From JAALLB01 sp017643495 (GTDB lineage Bacteria; Pseudomonadota; Alphaproteobacteria; Rhizobiales; Rhizobiaceae): DNA of 64,000 nt. The notes beneath the pieces are model-generated. The model made no database searches. It was given only the letters and a program-made list of their open reading frames with translations, and was not told the DNA's origin. Below are positions 52,838 to 61,522 of this stretch, piece by piece. Every line of letters starts with the position of its first letter. The first letter of the stretch is position 1. The DNA is taken from NCBI GenBank assembly GCA_965216105.1, contig OZ244147.1, forward strand, positions 3,487,595 through 3,551,594, read 5' to 3'. A program made the position numbers and the translations under genes.

Positions 52838-53641
52838 ATGTCTTTGTTGTCTATCGGGGCTCATCTGAACTATCAGGTCCCGAGGCCAATGGATATTCTG
52901 CTGCAACTTGAAGCCGCTGATGGCTATGGCCAGACCGTACTTGCCAGCAGGCTCGACTTTCCCGCCCATTCAGGATTATCCCGCATTGCCGGGCAGGACG
53001 GAGTAGGCGAAAGGATCTGGTTCAATACCTGCGGAAACATGGTCGTCGATTATTCTGCCGATGTCATGATTGACCGGCACGACATTGACCTTTGCCAACT
53101 CGATGCCTTGCCTACCAACCGGCTTGATGGCGAAGCCACCCGCTATCTTATGCCGTCAACCTATTGCCCGGCCTTTGATTTCGTCCCGTTCGTGCAGAAA
53201 AAGTTCCATGGTCTTTCTGGTGGAACTCTTGTCATGGCAATGCGTGACTGGATACTGAACAGTTTTGAATATGTCATCGGCGCCAGCAATCATCGTACGA
53301 CGGCTACTGAAACCTTTGTGCAGCGCCAGGGGGTTTGTCGCGACTTCACCCATGTCCTGATAAGCCTGTGCCGTGCAGCAGCCATACCGGCCCGGTTTGC
53401 AAGCGTCTATGCTCCCGACGTCAAACCCCAGGATTTCCATGCAGTCGCCGAAGTCTATCTTGACGGATACTGGTATCTTGTAGACCCCACCGGCATGGCA
53501 AGCGCGGACAAGACTGCCGTTATCGGAGTTGGTTGCGATGCAGCAGATGTTGCCTTCATGACATCAATAGGAATGGTGAGTTTCGTCGAGCAATCAGTCG
53601 AGGTTCAGACCAAAAACGCGAGCCCGGTTGAACTAAACTGA
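52838..53641 (+). CDS. Second transglutaminase-like protein, divergent from the Anbu operon
   Basis: A 267-residue transglutaminase-like protein with an N-terminal beta domain and catalytic Cys167 in GVCRDFTH, His201 in DFHAVAEVYL and Asp216 in LVDPTGM. Length and Cys position equal those of the transglutaminase at 49430-50233, but the sequences differ widely. An AAGGGGGG site precedes the ATG. It diverges from the ATP-grasp gene across a 203-base spacer and its last nine bases overlap the end of the convergent glycosyltransferase gene. It may be part of the Anbu system or act alone. Confidence 0.88.
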   Translation: MSLLSIGAHLNYQVPRPMDILLQLEAADGYGQTVLASRLDFPAHSGLSRIAGQDGVGERIWFNTCGNMVVDYSADVMIDRHDIDLCQLDALPTNRLDGEATRYLMPSTYCPAFDFVPFVQKKFHGLSGGTLVMAMRDWILNSFEYVIGASNHRTTATETFVQRQGVCRDFTHVLISLCRAAAIPARFASVYAPDVKPQDFHAVAEVYLDGYWYLVDPTGMASADKTAVIGVGCDAADVAFMTSIGMVSFVEQSVEVQTKNASPVELN

Positions 53642-54850
53642 TTCACTATCCTGCTTTACAGCTTCAAACAGGTGCCTCAACAGATCCGGATTTGCTGACT
53701 GGATACGGCTCCAGTTCGGGATAAATGGTGTTTCCATCGGGTTTTCCAGAAATGTCTGCCCGGCAACCATGATGTTCGCAGCAAACAGTTCCACCGCTTC
53801 CTCTTCCTTGTGACGATCCGTTTCCAGTCCGTTCATCCGGGCATCATTTTGATACATTTCCACCAGATCGAGCGCAATCCGGAAATAGGTTGCTTTCAAT
53901 GTCCGGATGTTTGACATGCTGAATGTCACGCCATCGGTTGCAAGTTTCCGGAACAACGCCTTGGTGATATCGATCGACATGCGGGACAGTCCGCGCGATG
54001 CATCCTCGCGGGAGAGGGACTGGTGCTTGTGGTCATAGGCATCCGATATATCCACCTGACAAACTGCACGGTTTGAAATATTTCTCCAGACTTCTGACAA
54101 GACACCTATTTCAAGTCCCCAATCCGACGGTATACGCATGTCGGGAACGATGTTTGTGCGCATCGCAAATTCACCGGCAAGCGGATAACGAAACCCTTGC
54201 AAATAGTCGAGATAGTCATGCTGTCCGCAAGTCTTCTGAAATGCCAGCAGCAAAGGCGTAACGAGCAACCTGCAAACGCGGCCATTCAGTTTCCCGTCAG
54301 CGATCCGGGGATAGTATCCCTTGCAGAAATGGTATCTGAAGTTCGGGTTTGTGACCGGATAGACAAGTCGCGCCAGCATTTCCCGGGTATAGGTCACGAT
54401 ATCACAATCATGGAGAGCGATGACATCGGAATTCCGGCTGGCCAGGGCATAGCCCATACAGTACCAGACATTTCTTCCCTTGCCCGGCTCTTCGGGCGCA
54501 AGGTCCTGGGCTGCCAACGATTCATGGATTTGCCGGAGCCGCGGCCCGTCATTCCAAAGAATATCGTGTCGCTGGGGCAATCGGGAAAAATAGTCACGGG
54601 CATGACGGTACTGATCTTCACTGGCGCGGTCGAGACCGATGATTACATGGTTGATGTAATCCGCCCCCGCAAGTTCATTTACAATATGATCAAGTGCCGG
54701 GGCCTCAAGTTCCGAATAAAGTGAGGGCAAGATCAGAGTAATCTTCCGGGTCTCAGTGTAAGTACGCAACCGGGCTTCCAGATCATTCTGTTTCATCCGG
54801 GAAAAATTGTGCAGGGTTGCAACTGTCCCGCCCTGGTGGAAATCAGCCAT
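53633..54850 (-). CDS. gpgS: Glucosyl-3-phosphoglycerate synthase (GpgS-like, GT81)
   Basis: GpgS transfers glucose from a nucleotide sugar to 3-phosphoglycerate, the first step to the compatible solute glucosylglycerate. The 405-residue product has a GT-A fold with TLILPSLYSELEAPALDHIV near the N-terminus, the metal-binding DxD in VIALHDCDIVTY, and the FRYPLAGEFAMRTN and PSDWGLEIGVLSEVW motifs of this family. The frame opens at 54871, but MADFHQGGTVATLHN at 54850 has GGAGAGGA upstream. Its ATG overlaps the end of the phosphatase gene, so the two are coupled. Confidence 0.85.
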   Translation of the reverse strand: MADFHQGGTVATLHNFSRMKQNDLEARLRTYTETRKITLILPSLYSELEAPALDHIVNELAGADYINHVIIGLDRASEDQYRHARDYFSRLPQRHDILWNDGPRLRQIHESLAAQDLAPEEPGKGRNVWYCMGYALASRNSDVIALHDCDIVTYTREMLARLVYPVTNPNFRYHFCKGYYPRIADGKLNGRVCRLLVTPLLLAFQKTCGQHDYLDYLQGFRYPLAGEFAMRTNIVPDMRIPSDWGLEIGVLSEVWRNISNRAVCQVDISDAYDHKHQSLSREDASRGLSRMSIDITKALFRKLATDGVTFSMSNIRTLKATYFRIALDLVEMYQNDARMNGLETDRHKEEEAVELFAANIMVAGQTFLENPMETPFIPNWSRIQSANPDLLRHLFEAVKQDSESV

Positions 54851-55667
54851 GCATAATCCTCTCCTGAACAAACCTGTCCAACAATTTCATCATCATTTCG
54901 TTCCAGCCTGACGGACCACTTTCAACCGATCTCAGGATGGTTCCGGTTTTCTCTCCGGCAAGGTGGGGAATTCCTGCATGGGCAGGGTTGGCTACAATTA
55001 TTCCGAAATCTGCCTGCTCAATCATCCCGATATCATTCATCGCATCACCAAGGGCAACGGAAAGACAAGAGCTGTTTTGCAGTTTGTAGCGTGAAGCAAT
55101 TTCAGCCATGCGCACAGCTTTGGTTCCCCCTAGGGAAAGAGAGATGAAACGGCCCCCTCGCTGCATCTGCACCCCCATTGCCTGCAGTTTTTCTGAAAAC
55201 CTCGCAAAGTCTGCCTGTGTGCCAGACCACAAACCCGGTTCGGAAAATGCCCGTTCCCGGGCAAGCAATGCCTGTTCATGAGAAAGGCCGGTTTTCTCCG
55301 CTATCTGCTCTGCTGACCAATCCGAAAACCCCGTAAATTGACACGCAAGCTCACCGGGCAGTGCCGACAATGCCTTCAGGATACGGGCATGCTCATCATT
55401 TTCTGACCCGGGACCGGAATTGGGGCCAAGCACTCCGGCTCCGTTCTCAACAATGATTTCACAGTGGGAAAATCCGATTGCATCGCGGATGGGAAGCATC
55501 TCGGCCGCTGTCTTGCTGGAAGCAAGAATGAGCGGAATGCCAGCTTCCCTAAGCCGGATCAAGGCTGGTCTTGCCGGTTCCCAATCGTAGGATTCATGGT
55601 CCAGGAGGGTGCCATCAAGATCGGAAAAGACCACCATTGCCGGAGTAGTGGAACCGTTCTCAATCAT
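54843..55667 (-). CDS. HAD-family glucosyl-3-phosphoglycerate phosphatase (mannosyl-3-phosphoglycerate phosphatase type)
   Basis: A HAD-superfamily phosphatase expected to remove phosphate from glucosyl-3-phosphoglycerate to give glucosylglycerate. The 274-residue reading has the nucleophile motif VVFSDLDGTLLDHESYDWEP, the SSKTAAEM motif, and VALGDAMNDIGMIEQAD as the final metal-binding motif, as in the MPGP group. The ATG at 55667 overlaps the phosphorylase stop by eight bases and has AGGA upstream. The frame extends back to 55778. It overlaps gpgS at the 3' end, so all three genes are coupled. Confidence 0.85.
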   Translation of the reverse strand: MIENGSTTPAMVVFSDLDGTLLDHESYDWEPARPALIRLREAGIPLILASSKTAAEMLPIRDAIGFSHCEIIVENGAGVLGPNSGPGSENDEHARILKALSALPGELACQFTGFSDWSAEQIAEKTGLSHEQALLARERAFSEPGLWSGTQADFARFSEKLQAMGVQMQRGGRFISLSLGGTKAVRMAEIASRYKLQNSSCLSVALGDAMNDIGMIEQADFGIIVANPAHAGIPHLAGEKTGTILRSVESGPSGWNEMMMKLLDRFVQERIMHG

Positions 55668-57462
55668 CAGAAATCCTGTTCGATATCCAACGACACTGAT
55701 AGGGTTCAAACGTAATATCCCGGCTGGTCGTGCAATCATTTTCCGGCGCCAGAATATCCGACCAGGTTTCATCCGCATGAAGGTTCAACAACATTGCGGG
55801 GATGATGATCTGGCGGTCAGAGAGGTTGTGAATGGCAAATATTTCCTGCTGATGGTCCATGCAATGGCGACGAAACCCGAAAAGCTCGTTCGGCAATTGC
55901 AACAAGAATTGTGGAACATCAGGATGAAAGGCAGGTTGGTTCATGCGAATGGCAAGAATATCCTTCATTGCCGCAAATACCCTTGAATGAACATTCTCAC
56001 CACCGTCCAGGTGTTCGCGGATTTCCGGATAATTCCACCGGTGTCGGTTAATTGCCCTGTTATGCCCGGTCTTTTCAACACCATCGTGATCATTGTGCGT
56101 GGCAAGCAGGGAATGAACGTAAATGCCCGGAATGCCCTGCAGTCCCATGGCGACAATCTGACTGCACAAAAAGCGTTGTTCGTTCCACTGGTCGCCCCCA
56201 TGGACAGTCCCCATGAGCGCATCATAGAGAGATGTGTTTATCTCATATGGACGACGCGCATTGCCCGCCACCTGACGCAGGCTGACCAGTCCGCCAAACG
56301 ACCGGACGGTTTCAATAAGTTCGTCAATCTGCCGGTCGCTCAAATAACCCTCAGCCGGCCTCAGACCAATTCCGTCATGTGAGGCCGTGAAGTTGAAATA
56401 TGTACACCCTGGTTGAAGGGGCGGCATGGAAAGTTGCCACTCGTTCAGGTACTCCGCCGTTCCATTGTGCAAGGCATGGAGCAGCAAGGGGGGCAGGGAG
56501 AAATTGTAGACCGCGTGGGCTTCATTGGCATTCCCGAAATAGCTCAGGTTTTCGGCATTCGGTACATTCGTTTCGGTAATCAGCATGAGCGGCTCGTCAT
56601 TATGGTCTGCAAGCAGACGCAGGAGCCTTATGATTGCATGGGTTTCGGGAAGGTGTATTGAAGGTGAACCAACCTGCTTCCACAGAAAGGCAACAGCATC
56701 CAGCCGAAGCGTCCTGACGCCACGGTCAACGTGAAACCTGAGTATACGGACAAACTCAAGCAGGACTTCCGGATTGGCAAAGTTGAAATCTATCTGGTCA
56801 TGGCTGAACGTGCACCAGACATGCCGGTCTCCACTGGCTGTGCTGACCTTGCGAAGAAGCCCGCTGGCACGCGGACGCACCACGGCTGAAAGGTCAGCCA
56901 TGGGATCAGCTTCAAAGAAAAACCGGTCATAAGGCTCATGCCCTTGAAGGTATTCGTTGAAATACCAACTCTGGCTGGAACAATGATTGATCACCAGATC
57001 AGACATCAACCTGAAGTGACTGGCTATCCGGCCTATGTCTTCCCAGGCACCCAACTGGCTGTTTACCTCGCGATAATCCGTTACTGAGAAACCGTCATCC
57101 GAAGTGAACGGGAAATAGGGAAGTATGTGTACGCCCGTTACCGTCCCTTCCAGATACCGTGTCAGAAAATCGTGCAACAGGTCGAGCGGCTTGTGTTCCC
57201 CGTCAACAAATGTACCACCATAAGTGATCACATAGGTGTCCCGCTCACTCCATGCAGTTTCCTCTGCAAGCCGTGGCACTGACTTGGGCCGGGAACCGGC
57301 AGGCCAGAAAGCCGACATGACCTGATTGGCCAGCGTTCCATCAAGGTCTGCGCCATAGACTTGCTCAAGAAGACTTGTCACCCCCGCAACAAGCGAAGGA
57401 GGAAAATCACCGGGTGGTAGAGTGGGCTGGTTTTCTGCCTGAACGGGCTGGTCGACTTGCAT
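55660..57462 (-). CDS. Glucosylglycerate phosphorylase / sucrose phosphorylase-like GH13 enzyme
   Basis: A 600-residue glycoside phosphorylase of the GH13 subfamily 18 type. The nucleophile is Asp255 in RTLRLDAVAFLWKQ and the acid/base is Glu297 in LITETNVPNAENLSYFG; the FTASHDGIGLRPAEGYL motif follows. Some members cleave glucosylglycerate with phosphate into glucose-1-phosphate and glycerate, others act on sucrose. Being first in an overlapping operon with the glucosylglycerate synthase and phosphatase favours glucosylglycerate as substrate. Specificity cannot be proved from the sequence. Confidence 0.85.
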   Translation of the reverse strand: MQVDQPVQAENQPTLPPGDFPPSLVAGVTSLLEQVYGADLDGTLANQVMSAFWPAGSRPKSVPRLAEETAWSERDTYVITYGGTFVDGEHKPLDLLHDFLTRYLEGTVTGVHILPYFPFTSDDGFSVTDYREVNSQLGAWEDIGRIASHFRLMSDLVINHCSSQSWYFNEYLQGHEPYDRFFFEADPMADLSAVVRPRASGLLRKVSTASGDRHVWCTFSHDQIDFNFANPEVLLEFVRILRFHVDRGVRTLRLDAVAFLWKQVGSPSIHLPETHAIIRLLRLLADHNDEPLMLITETNVPNAENLSYFGNANEAHAVYNFSLPPLLLHALHNGTAEYLNEWQLSMPPLQPGCTYFNFTASHDGIGLRPAEGYLSDRQIDELIETVRSFGGLVSLRQVAGNARRPYEINTSLYDALMGTVHGGDQWNEQRFLCSQIVAMGLQGIPGIYVHSLLATHNDHDGVEKTGHNRAINRHRWNYPEIREHLDGGENVHSRVFAAMKDILAIRMNQPAFHPDVPQFLLQLPNELFGFRRHCMDHQQEIFAIHNLSDRQIIIPAMLLNLHADETWSDILAPENDCTTSRDITFEPYQCRWISNRISDD

Positions 57463-57542
57463 GCCCGATTTTTACCAATGACGCGAAGGTTGGCAAGCAC
57501 TTGTCACGGGAATTGGCATTTCAAACCGGACCGAAACCTGTT

Positions 57543-58769
57543 TTATTTCAGTTCATCCAGCCACGGGTATTGTTCAATTATTTTTGCGGCGGTCTCACGA
57601 GCAGCATTTTTGCGGCCATCGCGATTATAAAGCGTACCGCGTACCTGTATCTTTGCGGCCAGGGCCTGTTTTAGCCTGTCCAACAACAAAGGGTCGGGCA
57701 TCTTGCCGCAGGTCCAGAATTCATCCAGTCCGCCATCAAACACCAATCCTTCTACCGAATAGATTGTCCGGGTAATGGTATGTACAGGAGTGCCAGCAGC
57801 AAGCGCTTCAAGTCCGGCCGAACTGTTGACCGTCACAAAGCCTTTGGCGTTTTTGCAAAGTTCGGTAATGGGGATGTTCTCAACAAGCCTTACCCGGTCT
57901 TGCAAACCGTAAGCACATGCAATGCGTTTCACATCACGATGCCTTTCACGCCTTCTGTATTCATGTGGATGCAATTTGAAAACAAGGCTTGCATTTTCAG
58001 GCGCATGGTTGGCGAAGGAAACCATAACTTCCTCAATTGCCTCGGCCATACCGGAAAATGGTGAATTTTCAACCAGCTGCAAGTCGCCCTCCAATTGCAG
58101 GGCCATTACATAGTAAGGAGGCTCGGGAAATCTACTCGGCTGTCCATTTCCGCGGAACAGGTTCCGCAACCTGGACAGAACCCATCCAGGATAAACAACC
58201 CAGGGTGACTGGGTCCGGTGTGAAACAAAATTCGGAAACCGGAAACGGTAAATCAGATTGAACAGCGTCCAGCGGAATTCCTGCAATATCATCAACATTG
58301 CCTCGTCCCGATATAGCGTTTGCTCCTTGTAAGCAGTGCCATGACCGGCCAGTTTCTGAATTGCGGCAGACTTTGTTGGAAACCGGGATCGGACCGATAC
58401 GCCAAAAGGCTCTATCGTCATCCAGTCAGGCCGCAAATAACCAAGCTCTGTAACATGCACCTGAACTGAATTTGCCAGTGCCCACTCGATTGCCGGTATG
58501 TGATAGGGGCGACGATCACCATGCAACACTATGTCGGTTATGCCCAAACCATGTGCTGTATCAGCCAAAAATTCCGGCCAATCTTCCAGCCCCCCGGAAT
58601 AGTGAATAGGATCACCATGCGACCAGTCCGCAATGTCATTGCCGCAAAGATGTATTTTGTGAACCCTCCTGCCCATCACCTGTAGTTCGGCCGCAACTTC
58701 CGAATAGTAGGAAGACAAGGGCCCCTGCAAAAACAGGAAAACGCGCTCCGGATGATTGCCGACAGTCAC
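57543..58769 (-). CDS. KpsS-type capsule polysaccharide protein, copy B
   Basis: A 408-residue protein of the Capsule_synth (KpsS/KpsC, LipB) family, which includes Kdo transferases that build the lipid linker of group 2 capsules. It has the N-terminal RVFLFLQGPLSSYYSEVAAE motif, the HVTELGYLRPDWMTIEP segment, SLVFKLHPHEY with conserved Lys-His-Pro-His, and VTVNSSAGLEALAAGTPVHT. Translation starts at GTG 58769, three bases after the stop of copy A. The neighbouring phosphorylase gene follows 80 bases further. Confidence 0.88.
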   Translation of the reverse strand: MTVGNHPERVFLFLQGPLSSYYSEVAAELQVMGRRVHKIHLCGNDIADWSHGDPIHYSGGLEDWPEFLADTAHGLGITDIVLHGDRRPYHIPAIEWALANSVQVHVTELGYLRPDWMTIEPFGVSVRSRFPTKSAAIQKLAGHGTAYKEQTLYRDEAMLMILQEFRWTLFNLIYRFRFPNFVSHRTQSPWVVYPGWVLSRLRNLFRGNGQPSRFPEPPYYVMALQLEGDLQLVENSPFSGMAEAIEEVMVSFANHAPENASLVFKLHPHEYRRRERHRDVKRIACAYGLQDRVRLVENIPITELCKNAKGFVTVNSSAGLEALAAGTPVHTITRTIYSVEGLVFDGGLDEFWTCGKMPDPLLLDRLKQALAAKIQVRGTLYNRDGRKNAARETAAKIIEQYPWLDELK

Positions 58770-58772
58770 GGG

Positions 58773-60071
58773 TCAATATTCCAGATCTTCATAAATCATG
58801 GGAACGCCCATTTTCTTGGCCTTTTCCAGGCGCGGTGGCGGTGTGACAAAAGCCCCATATGAATTGACATCATCTGCCAGCAGCCTGCGCGTTATTTCGC
58901 GCGTAGCAACCCGACGTCCGGCCCTGGTGAAGAAGTTGCCCTTCACCTGAACACTGGCCACGAGAAGCTTTATGAAAGCTTTTGTCAAATCTCCATCCGG
59001 CAATGGAGGGTTAATCCAGAAATCGTCCAGCGGCCCCTGGTGGGCAAGTCCGGCAATGTCGAAAACGGCAATTCCCAATACTTTCAACGGGATTCCGCGC
59101 TGCAAGACTTCGATGCCTGTAGTGCTGTTGATGAGGACAACGCCGCTAGCATTGGTGATGAGTTTGTGGAGATTGCCGCCATCTATCACCGTGATGCGGT
59201 GCGACAGGTCATAATTGGCGGCGATTTCCTCAATGACACCCGGCCAGTTCTCAATATTGTTGTCAAGCGGATGGATCTTGAACACCAGATGGGTTTCCGG
59301 TTTTGCATGAACCTTGAACGAACGCATCACCTCGTCAACCATTTCACTCATGTGAGTATAATGCGAAGCTCGCCTGATCTGGTAATCGGACTGAAGTTGC
59401 ATTGGCACGACAAAATAGTCTGTCTTGCTTGATGCGAAATCATCTATCCTTGCCTGCGCGTGATCATTTGCGGCTTTGGAACGCAACAGGCGTGGGATAT
59501 AACTCGGGAAATCTATCCACGGGTGGTAATACCGGTCACGTCTGTAGTGAGCGAAGAGATAGGGGAATAGGCAAGGCCCCATATGGTAGACAACTTCATT
59601 CCAGGCCTCAGAGAAAAACGGATAGGGAAAATATCCCTCCGGCTTTTCACGATCAACCTTTTCTGCCAATTGCCAGATCAGTTCGGGATCATCGGGGAAA
59701 TGGGAAAATGCACCCATCCCGCCCTTTTCCAGGGTTATCCAGTCCGGCCTGAGATATCCGAACTCGTAGCAATAGGTATTCAATCCGAGCTTGTGTGCCA
59801 GTGAGCGGGCGATCCGGTGATAGGGGCGTTGGTCCGCATAGTACACAATATCAGTGATCGCGTGACGCTGGACAAAGCTTTCCAGATAGGTACGCCAATC
59901 CCGCAACTTGCCAACATAGTTTTTGGCGCCTGTTCCCAGACGAAATGCCCAGTCTCCAAGGGATACGTTGACAATATGGCATTCAGCCCCCTGGCGGCGC
60001 ATCTCCTTGACCAAGTGCCTCCCAAAAAAAGAAGGATGGGATTGTAGAAAAAGGAATACCCGGCCAGTCAT
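58773..60071 (-). CDS. KpsS-type capsule polysaccharide protein, copy A
   Basis: A 432-residue paralogue of the next gene. It shows the same motifs: RVFLFLQSHPSFFGRHLVKE at the start, CYEFGYLRPDWITLEKGG, THLVFKIHPLDNNIENW and VLINSTTGIEVLQRGIPLKV. The frame opens at 60122, but MTGRVFLFLQS at 60071 is the family start. It carries a longer middle section and C-terminus than copy B. It follows the OMA-type export gene and precedes copy B, so the three form one capsule unit. Whether each copy makes a different Kdo linkage is not known. Confidence 0.88.
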   Translation of the reverse strand: MTGRVFLFLQSHPSFFGRHLVKEMRRQGAECHIVNVSLGDWAFRLGTGAKNYVGKLRDWRTYLESFVQRHAITDIVYYADQRPYHRIARSLAHKLGLNTYCYEFGYLRPDWITLEKGGMGAFSHFPDDPELIWQLAEKVDREKPEGYFPYPFFSEAWNEVVYHMGPCLFPYLFAHYRRDRYYHPWIDFPSYIPRLLRSKAANDHAQARIDDFASSKTDYFVVPMQLQSDYQIRRASHYTHMSEMVDEVMRSFKVHAKPETHLVFKIHPLDNNIENWPGVIEEIAANYDLSHRITVIDGGNLHKLITNASGVVLINSTTGIEVLQRGIPLKVLGIAVFDIAGLAHQGPLDDFWINPPLPDGDLTKAFIKLLVASVQVKGNFFTRAGRRVATREITRRLLADDVNSYGAFVTPPPRLEKAKKMGVPMIYEDLEY

Positions 60072-60143
60072 TTCCAGACGATACCCTATGAGGAATGCAG
60101 CGTCTTCACCGCCTCCTGCCAAACCTGCAATTATCTACTGTTT

Positions 60144-61352
60144 TCAGTCGCTGACGTTCGAAACTGTGGCGGCAGTACCAACGATTGGAGAGGTGACACT
60201 CGATACAATGCCGATGAACTTGACGAACTCGGTGCCGTATGAATTTGCCACATAGACAATATCCTTGTCACGGACAAGGAAAGACTGACCGAAAAAGTAG
60301 GAGCGACCTTCACGCATGTTCAGCCGGTAAATCACAGGTGTCGGCGTGTTTGTATCCGCATATTCTGTCATGCCCAGATCGTAAAGCAGTGCAGAAGGTT
60401 CGTAGCGGAAAAGATAAAGCCCCGTTGAATTGGCGCGATTGTCACTCAGACCACCTACCCGGCCCAACGCCTCAACAAGGGAGACGTCCTGTCCGACAAT
60501 CGGATACTCTCCGACTTTCTGGACCGCGCCGAAAGCTGTAAATGTCTGCGGGTCATGGGTAAGGAAAACCTGATCGCCGGCGCGGACATAGAGATTTTCA
60601 GCAGAGTTTTCATAAATCGTGCGGAGCAATTGTGTTCCCCGGCGTTCACCGCGAACCAGCGTTACCATGGTTTCTCCGGCCGGGGTTGAAGGCCCTCCCG
60701 CCTTGGCGATCATGTCAAGCAAGCGGTCACCCTTTTGCGATATGGGAACCTGCCCTGCCTTCTGTACATCCCCATTGACCGATACGGTGCTGCTTCTATT
60801 CTCGATGAGGGAAACGACCACTTGCGGGTCAATTGCCTTTCTTTTCAACTGGCTCTGGATCGCCCAGCGTATTTCGGCAATTGTGCGTCCCTTGGCAGTT
60901 ACCTGACCAACATAGGGAACCGGTATTTTACCGCTCTGTTCTATCTGGAAAGGCCCCAGCTCTGCGCGGTTACCGCCTTCACCACCGGAAAACAGGCCTT
61001 GCTGGGTAGGTTCCCAGACAACAACCGAAATCACGTCACCAACACCAACCGTGCTTTTCGGGCGCCATTTCTCATTTGAGAACTTGTGCTGAAATCCTTG
61101 CGGCTGGTGCGCAAGAATGGTCTTCATGGAAGATTCGTTGATGTCCACCAATGCGTAGCCGAATTCGTCGAATGCCTGCTCTTCCGACTGTTTCTTGAGC
61201 TCGTTCGAAAGAGGCCCGCTTCCGGGAACGGTTGAACAGGCTGAGAGGAAAACCAATGCGAAAAGGGCACAAGCCTTCAGCGCTGTCCTGACAAATGCAA
61301 TGCCCGGCAAGCTGAACAAACGATCGACAATGCAACTCTCATACAACGTCAT
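60144..61352 (-). CDS. Polysaccharide export lipoprotein, OMA family (Wza/KpsD-like)
   Basis: OMA proteins form the outer-membrane export channel for capsule. The 402-residue precursor has a hydrophobic signal and lipobox LSACS, with Cys39 the lipid site. It has the Poly_export domain (VGVGDVISVVVWEPTQQGLF; GKIPVPYVGQVTAKGRTIAE) and two SLBB-type domains (VSVNGDVQKAGQVPISQKG; FGAVQKVGEYPIVGQ). The start could also be further upstream at 61382 or at an internal TTG. It heads the unit with the two KpsS-type genes. Confidence 0.9.
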   Translation of the reverse strand: MTLYESCIVDRLFSLPGIAFVRTALKACALFALVFLSACSTVPGSGPLSNELKKQSEEQAFDEFGYALVDINESSMKTILAHQPQGFQHKFSNEKWRPKSTVGVGDVISVVVWEPTQQGLFSGGEGGNRAELGPFQIEQSGKIPVPYVGQVTAKGRTIAEIRWAIQSQLKRKAIDPQVVVSLIENRSSTVSVNGDVQKAGQVPISQKGDRLLDMIAKAGGPSTPAGETMVTLVRGERRGTQLLRTIYENSAENLYVRAGDQVFLTHDPQTFTAFGAVQKVGEYPIVGQDVSLVEALGRVGGLSDNRANSTGLYLFRYEPSALLYDLGMTEYADTNTPTPVIYRLNMREGRSYFFGQSFLVRDKDIVYVANSYGTEFVKFIGIVSSVTSPIVGTAATVSNVSD

Positions 61353-61522
61353 GGAAGGCGTTCGGTTATGGCCATATGTCAATTCGTATAACTTTCACGG
61401 GAATTACAAGCAAGATGCAGATCGGCAACAAAGGCGGAAAATGATTAAAATGGTAAAGGTTGTTTTAACGCAATTTTAGTCATGAACCGCCCCGTCAATA
61501 ATGATTTCAGTTTATTTTCCGC

